From: Deltaproteobacteria bacterium
GTDB lineage: Bacteria > Desulfobacterota > Desulfobacteria > Desulfobacterales > JAUWMJ01
NCBI GenBank assembly: GCA_030638575.1
Contig: DAOWEJ010000031.1
Coordinates: 1-55,051 of the forward strand
DNA: 55,051 nt
Direction: 5' to 3'
Position numbers and translations under genes: made by a program. The first letter of the stretch is position 1, and each line of letters starts with the position of its first letter. This document shows, in pieces, positions 7,069-16,270 of the stretch. The notes beneath the pieces were generated by a model. The model saw nothing but the letters and a program-made list of their open reading frames with translations, was not told the DNA's origin and searched no databases.

Positions 7069-9699
7069 ATGAAAATCATCATTCGTTATCTCGGGATGCC
7101 GATTGTTCAAAGAGACCTTAAACCGGGTGAGTACAAAATTGGGCGATCAGGGGATAATGATATCCAAATCTCTCATGATTTTATCAGCCGAAGGCACGCA
7201 AAAATATTCTTTAAAAATGATCAATGGTGGTATCAGGATTTGCGAGTCAAGCATCTCCACTACCAAAAAGATCCAATCAAAATCACACAAGAAACCAAGA
7301 TTGAACTCGAAAATCAAGTCGAGCTGGTTACTAAGGATTATTTGGATGTTAAGAAAACCGTACTCTATCAGGCTGATGATATTGCAAGGAGCCTGAAGGA
7401 TGAAAAAAAACCGCGCAGACGCCCGGTTGTAATGCCGGCAATTATCAGCTTTTTACTTATCGCAGTAGTAGGAGGGATCTATTATTTCTCTGTCAGCCTT
7501 AAACGCCAGATGGATGCCAATACCCTTTTTAAGTTTGTTCGACCGAAAATTGTGGAATTTGTCAAAATAAAGGACCCTAAAGCAATCCGGGATCTTAAAA
7601 AATATGCCGGAGCAGAGGAAAAAGATTTTATAGATGAAATCGGCTACTGTACCGGATTTATGGTTAGGCCGGGAATCGTATTATCCGCCAACCACTGCCT
7701 TCACGGATTATCTATAGTAGACAGTGATATCAGATTCAAGTTGAAAACCCATGACGGAAAGCTTCATAATGTGGAAAGGATTCTAGGCTTTGATATTAAG
7801 AAGGATTTCTTGTATCTGGAGGCTCCAAGCCTGAAGGAGTATGGTTATCTGGAAATAAGCCCGGAAGAATGCAAGGTTGGAGAAAAGGTTTACACCATCG
7901 GCAACGTAGCCGGAGAAGGGATTGCTATTCGAGATGGAATCATGGCCAGCAAAACCAAAGACCGCAACGATCCGGATATCGAATTTGTCCGCTACTCTGC
8001 TGCTGCCAGCCCGGGCAATAGTGGAGGCCCGCTTATTAATGGATACGGAAAAGTCATTGCTTTAGTTTTTGCCAGTACGAGGGCCGAAAATTACAATTTA
8101 GGTACAGGTTCCGAAAACCTTCTTATGGGGATAGATCGGTTTGTCGACAATTTAGAACCTAAAAAGGTTAAAATTGAGACCCGGAATTTGCTGAACTACC
8201 ATCCTAACAGTCTTGCCTATTTGCTGTATTTGCCAATATCAAACGTATGGTTTGAAAATCCTCATTTAGCTCTTCCCCTTGAAAATGTTGTCACCGAAGT
8301 CGATGTTCCAACTGATCTTCCATCCCATTATGATGCATTAATTTCCAAATTCAATTCCGCCACTTTAAATAAATTTGAACAGGTACATGCAAAAATCGAA
8401 AAAAACGGATTTGCTACAGAACAATGGGAATCACAGGCAACGCAGGAAACTCCTATTATTATTCCCTATCAAACTAACATAGATGCACTGTATTCCAAAT
8501 CAAAAGAAAACCATCGGCTTATTTCCGAAAAAATTGCAATTCTCACCCCCATGCAGCCTCATATTTATAATGAATTTAAAAAGAAGCTCAAAAATGAAAA
8601 CAGGTATTATTACATTGCCACTGCCCAGGTATTGACCTTAAATACGGATTTAGAATTGGGTGATGATGCCTATTCATTTATTTATCGCTCCGGGTCTTCA
8701 ACATACAAAGATCAATTGGATCGCTTTTCGAGAAAACCGATATGCCAATACCTGGGGAGACATACTGCAGACAATGCCGGCTGGGATGATGTCAGGCAGA
8801 TTTCAGCCAAAACCGTCATGAAGGTTTTGGCCGGAAAAGGACTGCTATGCAGTTCATACGATTCTCTATACCTGCGTCCAAATGCAAAAAGGCAATTTAC
8901 GATTAAAAAATTTGAGGAGGAAATAACTGAAAGTAACTTTAAGGATATTTTAGGAAGGTCATGGAAAGTTTTTTCCTTTAAGCTGTTTGGAAATACTACC
9001 ATCGATAATTATTGCCTAATGCTCCCACAGGGAACCCTTTGTTTGAGTGTTTCTTATTATACAGAGTCAGATTCTTTATTGCACGCACTAAGAGAAAACT
9101 ATTCCAGGTATATCCTTCCTTCCATGATTCTATCTCCTGTCTATTGGAGTGTGGATGCATTACATGACTATTATACAAAGGGTTTGGCCGGTAATTTACC
9201 GCTTATGAATGATGTGGGCTTTAAGAAACTAAAAAATGGCGGTATCGCCATCACTTTAAAAACTCTTGGCATTAAATTTTCGATTCCCAAATCAAAGGTC
9301 CCACAAACCCTTCGCTTCATATCCGGAATGTACTATAATGGCGGGCATAAAAAATGGATAGGCCTGGGATTCGAAGGAATTTATTCAGATAAGGAGAGCT
9401 GGAAGATCAGCGGTATCGGAGTTGAGCTGAAGGGTTCAAATGCTTCCGGTATATTGAGCCGCATTCGAGATGAGGAAAAAGCAAAAAAGAAACTGAAAAA
9501 TAGATTGGGGAAGGACAAGGTGAAAAAAGGAGAGGAGAATTTTAAGATTTGGCGAAAAGATATCAAATCAAAGAAAAGTGGTATTGATGTGACAATATTC
9601 GGTTACAGCGCACCTATTGTAAAACATGAAGAGTCAGATCGTTTTATGAGCATTGACTTTTATTCCAGAGAACCTTTTAAGGTTGCCTATCAACTTTGA
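7069..9699 (+). CDS. FHA domain, transmembrane, trypsin-like serine protease with large novel C-terminal region
   Basis: 876 residues. An N-terminal FHA phosphopeptide-binding domain (~1-95) keeps G25, R26, S27, S40, R42 and H43. A basic stretch (KKPRRRP) and one membrane helix follow at ~122-145. A chymotrypsin-fold protease domain comes next, with the triad readable as H209 (SANHC), D246 and S318 (SPGNSGGP). So FHA should be cytoplasmic and the protease outside the inner membrane. Residues ~365-876 show no family I recognise; a lysine-rich segment (~805-830) is near the end. The ATG follows a GGGAG site. This could couple Ser/Thr phosphorylation inside to proteolysis outside; no kinase gene is adjacent. 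Confidence 0.8.
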   Translation: MKIIIRYLGMPIVQRDLKPGEYKIGRSGDNDIQISHDFISRRHAKIFFKNDQWWYQDLRVKHLHYQKDPIKITQETKIELENQVELVTKDYLDVKKTVLYQADDIARSLKDEKKPRRRPVVMPAIISFLLIAVVGGIYYFSVSLKRQMDANTLFKFVRPKIVEFVKIKDPKAIRDLKKYAGAEEKDFIDEIGYCTGFMVRPGIVLSANHCLHGLSIVDSDIRFKLKTHDGKLHNVERILGFDIKKDFLYLEAPSLKEYGYLEISPEECKVGEKVYTIGNVAGEGIAIRDGIMASKTKDRNDPDIEFVRYSAAASPGNSGGPLINGYGKVIALVFASTRAENYNLGTGSENLLMGIDRFVDNLEPKKVKIETRNLLNYHPNSLAYLLYLPISNVWFENPHLALPLENVVTEVDVPTDLPSHYDALISKFNSATLNKFEQVHAKIEKNGFATEQWESQATQETPIIIPYQTNIDALYSKSKENHRLISEKIAILTPMQPHIYNEFKKKLKNENRYYYIATAQVLTLNTDLELGDDAYSFIYRSGSSTYKDQLDRFSRKPICQYLGRHTADNAGWDDVRQISAKTVMKVLAGKGLLCSSYDSLYLRPNAKRQFTIKKFEEEITESNFKDILGRSWKVFSFKLFGNTTIDNYCLMLPQGTLCLSVSYYTESDSLLHALRENYSRYILPSMILSPVYWSVDALHDYYTKGLAGNLPLMNDVGFKKLKNGGIAITLKTLGIKFSIPKSKVPQTLRFISGMYYNGGHKKWIGLGFEGIYSDKESWKISGIGVELKGSNASGILSRIRDEEKAKKKLKNRLGKDKVKKGEENFKIWRKDIKSKKSGIDVTIFGYSAPIVKHEESDRFMSIDFYSREPFKVAYQL

Positions 9700-9755
9700 C
9701 GGTCTCGTAAAAAGTCCAACTTCTGCGTTGTAGGGGTTTTTCAGGCACTACTTAA
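9698..9755. repeat. R1 repeat, half copy at protease 3' end
   Basis: GACGGTCTCGTAAAAAGTCC, then GTTGTAGGGGTTTTTCAGG, matching one arm of R1 copy 2. It begins inside the stop codon of the FHA-protease gene and runs into the end of the convergent MBL gene, so both stop codons lie at its borders. No answering arm is present. Confidence 0.6.
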
Positions 9756-10656
9756 GATATAATATCTTTGTGCACCTGTCCTGAGTTGCCACATCGAGCC
9801 TGGTTTTACAATTGTTTAATGCATTTCCAACCGTACTTAATGCCTTTCCAGGAGTATTATTTGTTTCACTCAGGTGGGCCAGGATTACATGGCAAAGTCG
9901 GTCATGGAGAAGCTCTTTTAGAAGAGTTGCCGAGTCATTGTTGGAAAGATGTCCGGTTCTGCTTTTGATACGCTGTTTTAAAGGCCAGGGATATGGGCCG
10001 TTTATGAGCATGTCCGGGTCATGGTTAGCCTCAAGAATGAGCAGAGCACATTCTTTTAGATGCTCCTTAACCATTAAAGTTGCAATACCCAGGTCTGTTG
10101 CAATTCCTATTTTTGTCCCGCTTTTTTCCACCGTAAAGCCCGCCGGATCTATGGCGTCATGAGATATGGAAAAGGGGTGAAGGGCTAAATTATTTATGGC
10201 AAAGGCTGTGCCGCAGTCAAAATGCCTTATATCGTGAACACTTCCAAGTTGTGAAAAGCCCTCTTCTGTTTTTCGGCTGATATAAACCGGGATATTGAAA
10301 CGACGTGAAAGAACCCCCACTCCCTGGATATGATCTGAATGTTCGTGGGTTACCACAATTGCATCGAGTTTTTTAGGACATAGTCCTTTTGTTTCTAACC
10401 TGCGCTGGATTTCAATTCCTGAAAGTCCTGCATCAACAAGTATTGAAGTCGAACCGTCAGAAATATATATGGCATTACCTTTACTGCCACTTGCAAGCAT
10501 GCAAACTGCAAGGCGAAAATCTTTTTCCGCCTTGTGAGCGCTTTGCTTGATGACCACTTCCTTTGATGAGCGCTCCGCTTGAGGCTTAATGAAGTTTTGA
10601 GGTTTTTCCAGGTTGTACATTTGACAGGTAAAGCCCTTGTCTTTTAAAGGTTTCAT
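9748..10656 (-). CDS. Metallo-beta-lactamase-fold hydrolase, YycJ/WalJ-like
   Basis: 302 residues. The core begins at MLASGSKGNA (residue 53), typical of YycJ-type MBL proteins, and carries HEHSDH at 104-109, with further ligands in the C-terminal half (HLSNND; LAHLSETNN). The family includes predicted nucleases acting on DNA ends. The first ~48 residues are an extension beyond the usual start, but the first ATG overlaps the dut stop as ATGA, which favours this start by translational coupling. It is the last gene of the minus-strand M16 peptidase-dut-MBL group. Its substrate is unknown. Confidence 0.8.
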   Translation of the reverse strand: MKPLKDKGFTCQMYNLEKPQNFIKPQAERSSKEVVIKQSAHKAEKDFRLAVCMLASGSKGNAIYISDGSTSILVDAGLSGIEIQRRLETKGLCPKKLDAIVVTHEHSDHIQGVGVLSRRFNIPVYISRKTEEGFSQLGSVHDIRHFDCGTAFAINNLALHPFSISHDAIDPAGFTVEKSGTKIGIATDLGIATLMVKEHLKECALLILEANHDPDMLINGPYPWPLKQRIKSRTGHLSNNDSATLLKELLHDRLCHVILAHLSETNNTPGKALSTVGNALNNCKTRLDVATQDRCTKILYLK

Positions 10657-11108
10657 CCTGTGTGCCCGAAACCACCTGTGTTCCGCTCGGTTTCCTCTAG
10701 TTCTTCCACAACTTCTAATTTTGCCTGATAAACTTTTTTTATTACCATCTGGGCAACTCTGTCACCCCGCCGAAATGTGTAGCGCTTTTTGCCGAGATTT
10801 ATTACTGCTATTTTTACCTCTCCCCTGTAGTCGGCATCTATGGTCCCCGGTGAATTAATAAGTCCGATACCATGCTTTACAGCCAATCCGCTTCTAGGGC
10901 GTATCTGGGCTTCAAATCCTTCGGGGATGGCTATCGCGAACCCGGTAGGAAGCAGAGCTGTTTCTCCGCTCTCAACAGCGAGTTCATTGTCTAACGCTAT
11001 GTAGATATCCATTCCTGCAGACAGGGGTGTCATATAACGAGGTAAAGGTATATCTTCATCCAGATGCGGCCTTAAGCGAAGAAATTTAATGACAGGAGAG
11101 GAATTCAT
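10653..11108 (-). CDS. dut: dUTP diphosphatase (dUTPase)
   Basis: 151 residues with all five dUTPase motifs: AGMDIY (1), RPRSGLAVKHG (2), GTIDADYRGEVKI with the catalytic Asp (3), RGDRVAQMVI (4) and the C-terminal RNTGGFGHTG (5), which closes over the nucleotide. It hydrolyses dUTP to dUMP and diphosphate, keeping uracil out of DNA and feeding dTMP synthesis. Length is normal for the homotrimeric family. It lies 4 bases after the M16 peptidase gene and overlaps the next gene by 4 bases, so the three form one operon. Confidence 0.95.
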   Translation of the reverse strand: MNSSPVIKFLRLRPHLDEDIPLPRYMTPLSAGMDIYIALDNELAVESGETALLPTGFAIAIPEGFEAQIRPRSGLAVKHGIGLINSPGTIDADYRGEVKIAVINLGKKRYTFRRGDRVAQMVIKKVYQAKLEVVEELEETERNTGGFGHTG

Positions 11109-11112
11109 AAAA

Positions 11113-12378
11113 TCAAAGATTCAGCATATCTTCAAAGGGTTTTTTATCTTTAACCGGTCCAAGCATGGTAAAAGATAGCTGGTCTGTTTGAAACAGTGCT
11201 TTTGCAAGGTCAATGACATCATCTGCTGTAACGGCCTCGATTTTATCCACAACTCTCTGCAATGGGATATGCTTATTAAAATTTATTTCACTTTGTGCCA
11301 GACGGACCATCTGGTTGTCAATACTTTCAGATGCAAGGAGAAGATTTCCTTTAATATATTCTTTTGCATCCTTAAGCTCGGATTTGTCAATCCCGACTTT
11401 TTTAAGCCGGTTCATTTCATATAAAATCAGCTTTGTCGCCTCATTCGCCTTGCTGGGATTTACACCTACATATGCCCCAAACATGCCGGTATCTGCATAA
11501 GAAGAGATAAAAGAATAAACCGAGTAGGCCAGGCCTCTATTCTCACGTATCTTCTGGAACAGTCTTGAACTCATATTGCCCCCAAAGACCGTGTTTAAAA
11601 TCGAAAAAGCGAATCGCCTGGAATCAGTTATAGATATACCATTTGTGCCAAGACAGATGTGAGCCTGCTCCGAATCCCTGTTATGTAAATCAATGGAAGA
11701 CTGTCTGGACGGAGTTATTCTTTCAGGAAAAGAATTACCCGGCTTTATCGATTCAAAGTAGGTACCAATAAGATCAACAGACCTGTCATGGGAAAGGTTT
11801 CCGGCAATGGATATTATTATTCGTTCGGGCTGATAAAAACGTTTAAAATATTTTTTAATATCTTTTGCTTTAAAACCGAGTATATTTTCCCTTGTGCCGA
11901 GAACCGGCCGTCCCAGTGGATTATTACCCCAAAACGCTTTGCCGGAAAGCACATGGACGTATTCTTCAGGATTGTCCTCAACCATTCCTATTTCCTGGAA
12001 TATTACGGGCCGTTCCTTTTCCACTTCTTTTTCGTCAAAAACTGAGTTCAGAAATACATCAGAAAGAATATCAACTACTGTTTCCACATGCGTGTCCACA
12101 ACTTTTGCGTAGTAGCATGTATTCTCATAGCCCGTAAAGGCATTAGTTTGACAGCCCAACGCGTCAAATTCCTTGGCAATCTGAAAAGCTGTCCTTTTGC
12201 GTGTCCCTTTAAAAATCATGTGTTCAATTAAATGAGAAAGCCCGTTTTCTTCTGGAGACTCATCCCTGGCACCAACATTTACCCACACGCCCATTGACAC
12301 GCTGCGGACATGGGGTATCTTTTTTGTCAGAATCCTGACACCGTTTTTTAAAGTTGTTTTATTTACGGTTTTTTTCAT
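11113..12378 (-). CDS. M16 family zinc peptidase (processing-protease-like)
   Basis: 421 residues. The inverted zinc motif HLIEH lies at 49-53, the third ligand region (EKERPVIFQEI) near 120-130, and the C-terminal half carries the non-catalytic M16 repeat with the RLFQKIRENRGLAYSV signature. It resembles YmxG/PepR-type enzymes, commonly encoded next to pnp or dut in many bacteria, which cleave small peptides. There is no signal peptide, so it is cytoplasmic. A hairpin with a T-tract lies 17-45 bases upstream, and no clear Shine-Dalgarno is seen apart from an A-rich AAAAAAG run, so expression may depend on read-through from pnp. Confidence 0.9.
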   Translation of the reverse strand: MKKTVNKTTLKNGVRILTKKIPHVRSVSMGVWVNVGARDESPEENGLSHLIEHMIFKGTRKRTAFQIAKEFDALGCQTNAFTGYENTCYYAKVVDTHVETVVDILSDVFLNSVFDEKEVEKERPVIFQEIGMVEDNPEEYVHVLSGKAFWGNNPLGRPVLGTRENILGFKAKDIKKYFKRFYQPERIIISIAGNLSHDRSVDLIGTYFESIKPGNSFPERITPSRQSSIDLHNRDSEQAHICLGTNGISITDSRRFAFSILNTVFGGNMSSRLFQKIRENRGLAYSVYSFISSYADTGMFGAYVGVNPSKANEATKLILYEMNRLKKVGIDKSELKDAKEYIKGNLLLASESIDNQMVRLAQSEINFNKHIPLQRVVDKIEAVTADDVIDLAKALFQTDQLSFTMLGPVKDKKPFEDMLNL

Positions 12379-12394
12379 TCTTTTTTATTTTGCC

Positions 12395-12422
12395 CTGAAA
12401 AACCTGGTCCTTTGGGCCAGGT
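12395..12422 (-). terminator. Rho-independent terminator or attenuator between pnp and M16 peptidase
   Basis: On the minus strand a 9 bp stem (ACCTGGCCC with GGACCAGGT, one G-U pair) closes a 3-base loop and is followed by TTTTTC. It sits after pnp and only 17 bases before the peptidase start codon. Confidence 0.7.
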
Positions 12423-12459
12423 CAGAGTTCTTCGGCTCTGCCTTGGAGTTTGGTGTCTC

Positions 12460-12572
12460 AAACAACAAATCCCAAGCACCACCTAATCTTAAAATTGGGC
12501 CAAATAAATCTCAAAATCCAAACCGATTCAAGGCGATTGTTTTATTTGTTTGGGATTTGTTATTTGGAATTT
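12460..12572. repeat. R8 small inverted-repeat element (AACAAATCCC)
   Basis: AACAACAAATCCCAA on the left is answered by TTTGGGATTTGTTATTTGG on the right, ~113 bp in total. It lies between the pnp stop codon and the following terminator. Non-coding. Confidence 0.5.
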
Positions 12573-12628
12573 CAGTAAGTCAATGAACTTTCAATAAAGA
12601 AAATCCCCTCTGGGCCTGAATTCTTTAT

Positions 12629-14713
12629 TCACTTTTCCTCTTCCTGGGCGGCTTTTAGACTCAGCCGAATCTTTCCATCCCGGTTAACCTCCAGAACTTT
12701 GACTTTTATTTTCTCTCCTTCTTTTACAATATCTGTAACTTTTGTTACACGATGATCTGCAAGTTGAGATATATGAACAAGGCCGTCGGTGCCGGGAAGT
12801 ATCTGTACAAAGGCGCCAAAATCCATAATCTTGACAACAGTTCCTTCGTAGATTTTTCCAACTTCCGGTTCTAATGTAATATCTTTTATCATTTTTTCTG
12901 CTGCATCCCCGTCTTCTTTTGAGACAGCGGCAATTTTTACAACACCCGAATCATCTATTTCAACCTTTGTATTTGTTTCACTTTGAATTAATCGAATTGT
13001 TTTTCCGCCTGGGCCGATAATATCCCTGATTTTATCAGGATTGATATTAATGGTAATTATTGTTGGTGCGTAAGGCGAGATTTTTTCGCGAGGTTCCTTT
13101 ATGGATTCCAACATCCTGTCAAGAATAAAAAGCCTGCCGACACGAGCCTGCTCAAGAGCTTTTTCCATTATTTCCCGCGAGAGCTCATGAATCTTAATAT
13201 CCATCTGCAGTGCTGTTATACCATCTTTTGTTCCTGCAACCTTAAAATCCATATCGCCGGTGTGATCTTCGTCACCAAGGATATCAGAAAGAATAACTAC
13301 ATTGTCTTCATCTTTAACAAGACCCATGGCAATACCCGCAACAGGGGTCTTAATTGGAACTCCACCGTCCATAAGGGCCAGAATCCCTGAACATACAGTT
13401 CCCATGGATGAAGAGCCGTTGGACTCGAAAACTTCAGAGACTATACGAATTGTATAGTCAAACTCTTCCTTGGATGGAAGTACTCTTTCGATTGCCCTGG
13501 TTGACAACCCCCCATGGCCGATATCCCTGCGGCTGGGGCCACCAAGCCGTTTTACTTCCCCTACTGAATAGGGCGGGAAATTGTAATGAAGCATAAAGGG
13601 CCTTAATTCTTCCCCGCTTAATGTTTCTACTCGCTGCTCATCCCGACCTGACCCAAGTGTAAGCACGCCCAGCACCTGGGTTTCTCCACGTGTAAAAAGG
13701 GCGCTGCCGTGGGGCCGGGGCAGGATACCGGTTTCACAGGTAATCGGTCTTATTTCATCAAATTTTCTGTTATCTATGCGCTGCCCTTCCTTTAAAATAA
13801 GATCCCTGCTGATATTTTTCTGGATGTCTTGAAAGATGTCGTACACTTCTGCTCTGCGGTCAGCATACTCGTCACCGAGATTTTCAAAAATATCCGATTT
13901 GACCGTGCGAAGGGCAGGAGAGCGTTTAATTTTTTCAGGTATTAAAGTAGCTTTACGAATGGGAGATGCGGCTATGTTTTCAATTTTCTTGACAAGATCT
14001 TGATCTTTTTCCGGAAGGACGAAGGAGCGCTTGGGTTTTCCGGCAGACTCTTTAAGTTCTTCCTGCAGCGAAATGATCGGTTGCATTGCTTTATGGCCGA
14101 AAAAGATAGCTTCAAGCATATCAGATTCTTTGACAATATTACCACCGCCTTCAACCATAACAACCCCTGTTTTTGAACCGGCAACAATGATATTGATATC
14201 AGATTCTTCACAATCGTTGATTGTCGGATTTATGACAAACCGGCCATCGATGCGGCCGACGCGAACACATGCGATGGGACCGGCAAAGGGAATATCAGAT
14301 ATTTCAAGTGCAGCAGATGCCCCTATCATGGCCAGTATGTCCGGATCATTTTCCTGATCCATAGAAAGTACTGTTGCAACCACCTGGGTTTCACAGCGAT
14401 AGCCTTTAGGAAAGAGAGGCCTGATGGGTCGGTCGATAAGTCGGGCGGTAAGTGTCTCTTTTTCACTGGGTCTTCCTATTTCACGCCTGAAATAATTTCC
14501 CGGTATCCTGCCTGCCGCATAAATCTTTTCCATGTATTCTACGGTAAGGGGTAGAAAATCTGTCGCACGTTCCTCATGTGCGGATACTACTGAAACAAGT
14601 ACAATTGTATCTCCATATTGAACCACAACCGAACCTGAAGCCTGTTTTGCGACCTTGCCGGTCTGAATGCTAAGGGTTTTCCCCTCTATTTCTGTTTTAA
14701 GTAAAATTTCCAT
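12629..14713 (-). CDS. pnp: Polyribonucleotide nucleotidyltransferase (PNPase)
   Basis: 694 residues from the ATG at 14713, which follows a good Shine-Dalgarno (AGGAG); 24 in-frame codons upstream are part of the leader. Two RNase PH cores (the second with [19 protein letters not shown]), then KH ([17 protein letters not shown]) and S1 ([18 protein letters not shown]) domains. It degrades RNA 3' to 5' with phosphate, releasing NDPs, and in other bacteria joins the degradosome. It follows rpsO as in E. coli. An 11 bp hairpin in its leader is a possible target for RNase III and self-control, by analogy only. Confidence 0.97.
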   Translation of the reverse strand: MEILLKTEIEGKTLSIQTGKVAKQASGSVVVQYGDTIVLVSVVSAHEERATDFLPLTVEYMEKIYAAGRIPGNYFRREIGRPSEKETLTARLIDRPIRPLFPKGYRCETQVVATVLSMDQENDPDILAMIGASAALEISDIPFAGPIACVRVGRIDGRFVINPTINDCEESDINIIVAGSKTGVVMVEGGGNIVKESDMLEAIFFGHKAMQPIISLQEELKESAGKPKRSFVLPEKDQDLVKKIENIAASPIRKATLIPEKIKRSPALRTVKSDIFENLGDEYADRRAEVYDIFQDIQKNISRDLILKEGQRIDNRKFDEIRPITCETGILPRPHGSALFTRGETQVLGVLTLGSGRDEQRVETLSGEELRPFMLHYNFPPYSVGEVKRLGGPSRRDIGHGGLSTRAIERVLPSKEEFDYTIRIVSEVFESNGSSSMGTVCSGILALMDGGVPIKTPVAGIAMGLVKDEDNVVILSDILGDEDHTGDMDFKVAGTKDGITALQMDIKIHELSREIMEKALEQARVGRLFILDRMLESIKEPREKISPYAPTIITININPDKIRDIIGPGGKTIRLIQSETNTKVEIDDSGVVKIAAVSKEDGDAAEKMIKDITLEPEVGKIYEGTVVKIMDFGAFVQILPGTDGLVHISQLADHRVTKVTDIVKEGEKIKVKVLEVNRDGKIRLSLKAAQEEEK

Positions 14714-14729
14714 TTTTTCTCCTAAAAAT

Positions 14730-14769
14730 AAAGCGACTTTAAAACCACAAATGCGCAAAAAGTCGCTTT
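14730..14769 (-). promoter_or_regulatory. Long hairpin in the pnp leader
   Basis: Perfect 11 bp arms AAAGCGACTTT (14730-14740) and AAAGTCGCTTT (14759-14769) enclose an 18-base loop. On the minus strand it is followed by ATTTTTAGG, which runs into the pnp Shine-Dalgarno. It may act as the rpsO terminator, as an RNase III processing site as in E. coli rpsO-pnp, or both. Confidence 0.55.
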
Positions 14770-14824
14770 GTTTTACGCCGGTCAATTCTTAATCTCTAAA
14801 AAATAAACTTATGTTATTTTTAGA

Positions 14825-14852
14825 TAAAAATCGTATCTCTTCAATAAGATAC
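14825..14852 (-). terminator. Weak candidate rpsO terminator
   Basis: A 6 bp stem (GTATCT/AGATAC) with an 8-base loop followed by GATTTTTA on the minus strand, 15 bases after rpsO. The short stem makes it weak. Confidence 0.35.
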
Positions 14853-14866
14853 AAGGGCACAAAGGC

Positions 14867-15136
14867 CTATCTTTTTAGACCCAGGGTTTCGATTATTGCC
14901 CGATATCGATTGATATCCTTGAATTTTACATAGTTTAAAAGTCTGCGGCGCCTGCCGACCAGCATCAGCAAACCCCTCCTGGAATGATGGTCTTTTTTAT
15001 GCACCTTCAAATGCTCTGTAAGATAGGAAATGCGGTGTGTTAAAAGACCGACCTGGACTTCTGGTGAGCCGGTATCACTTTCATGCAATTTAAATTGTTG
15101 AATCAGCTTTTTTTTGTTTTCTGTTGTAAAAACCAC
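14867..15136 (-). CDS. rpsO: Ribosomal protein S15
   Basis: 89 residues, the standard S15 length. Helix signatures are clear: [22 protein letters not shown], read in two parts, and the 16S-binding loop [20 protein letters not shown]. It binds helices h20-h22 of 16S rRNA early in small-subunit assembly. It sits between truB (39 bases upstream) and pnp, the same order as in E. coli. Confidence 0.97.
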   Translation of the reverse strand: MVFTTENKKKLIQQFKLHESDTGSPEVQVGLLTHRISYLTEHLKVHKKDHHSRRGLLMLVGRRRRLLNYVKFKDINRYRAIIETLGLKR

Positions 15137-15174
15137 TTTCTCTTTGCCTCCTGTTGTTGAAATGAATCTATTCG

Positions 15175-16143
15175 CTATTTATGGAAAACACAACAATATT
15201 CAAATCTGTTTTTTCCCTGGTTATGATTTAATATCGCTATAAGGTTATTCTCTCTGTCTGTAACTTTTAAAAAATCTTCCGTGTCGCCAGGCTGATACTT
15301 TATTAATTCAGGATTAATATCCTTTTTGGTTATGATATTGCCATGAAAAATTTTATTGGTCAAATCATCATCAGCAACAAAAACAGGCATATCCATTAAG
15401 GTGTCTGCCATCCTTATCAGGCGACTGTCAAGTTTTCCGGCTATTTTAAGTTCTTCTATTTCAGCAAGTGATACAGCCTGTTTTATTGAAAACCGACCGC
15501 TTTCTGTTCGCCGCAGTTCTTTAAGGTAGCCTCCGCAACCAAGATCTGTCCCAATGTCCGCACAGAGGGTCCTGATATATGTCCCTGAAGAACAGGCCAC
15601 CTCAAACCGTATAAACGGTAAATTTATATCCAGTATGTCAATATACGAAATAAAAACACTTCTTGGCGGCTTCTGAACAGGTTTGCCTTCTCGCGCCAGC
15701 TTGTAAAGGGGTACTCCCTTATGTTTCAATGCTGAATAGACCGGCGGAAGCTGATCAATCCTTCCTTCAAATCTTTTAAATACATCCCGGATCCTGCTTT
15801 CAGAAAACTCAATCTTTTTACATGTTGAAACAACAACACCTGTCGAATCCTGTGTATCAGTTGCAATTCCCAAGTGAATTAGTGCAACGTATTTCTTTTT
15901 ATCATGCAAAAAAAACCTGGCCAGCCTGGTAGTATCATTAATACAGCAGACCAGAACACCTGTCGCAAAGGGATCGAGTGTGCCGGTGTGCCCTGCTTTT
16001 TTGGCAGACAGCGTTTTCTTCACAATGGCAACGACTTTAGCGGATGAAATGCCCGCAGGCTTGTCAACGACCAAGACACCGCTTAAAGCATGCGAGACCT
16101 TTGCAAAACGTCCCCTTTTGGCAGATTTCTGCGTTGGACTCAA
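15175..16143 (-). CDS. truB: tRNA pseudouridine-55 synthase, N-terminus encoded by a repeat
   Basis: 322 residues. The core starts at [11 protein letters not shown] (residue 21) and carries the catalytic aspartate D57 in [23 protein letters not shown] and a PUA-like C-terminus follow. It makes Psi55 in the T-loop of tRNAs. The frame has no ATG at its 5' end: the furthest start is TTG at 16143, with GAGG about 8 bases before it, and residues 1-16 lie inside repeat R6 (16094-16236). The only other in-frame candidate is a TTG within VLVV, which would trim the first core strand. The repeat may therefore have supplied the start. Confidence 0.93.
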   Translation of the reverse strand: MSPTQKSAKRGRFAKVSHALSGVLVVDKPAGISSAKVVAIVKKTLSAKKAGHTGTLDPFATGVLVCCINDTTRLARFFLHDKKKYVALIHLGIATDTQDSTGVVVSTCKKIEFSESRIRDVFKRFEGRIDQLPPVYSALKHKGVPLYKLAREGKPVQKPPRSVFISYIDILDINLPFIRFEVACSSGTYIRTLCADIGTDLGCGGYLKELRRTESGRFSIKQAVSLAEIEELKIAGKLDSRLIRMADTLMDMPVFVADDDLTNKIFHGNIITKKDINPELIKYQPGDTEDFLKVTDRENNLIAILNHNQGKNRFEYCCVFHK

Positions 16144-16236
16144 TTTTTAATCCTCAATCCGCCTGAGGCGGATCGTCCGCCTTGAACTATGCCAGATAAG
16201 CGGAGACTTCGAAATTGAACATTTTTCAAAGGTCTC
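16094..16236. repeat. R6 element overlapping the 5' end of truB
   Basis: 143 bp with terminal inverted repeats: GAGACCTTTGCAAAACG at the left and TTTTTCAAAGGTCTC at the right. It aligns end to end with the copy at 29341-29483 and shares TTTCTGCGT, TCCGCCTGAGGCGGATC, CTTGAACT and the AGACTTCGAAA block. Positions 16173-16236 are identical by reading to 41282-41345. Its left third is translated as the first 16 residues of truB. Confidence 0.85.
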
Positions 16237-16270
16237 CGCCGGATGCTTGATGATGGCTTTAAAATTTGGT

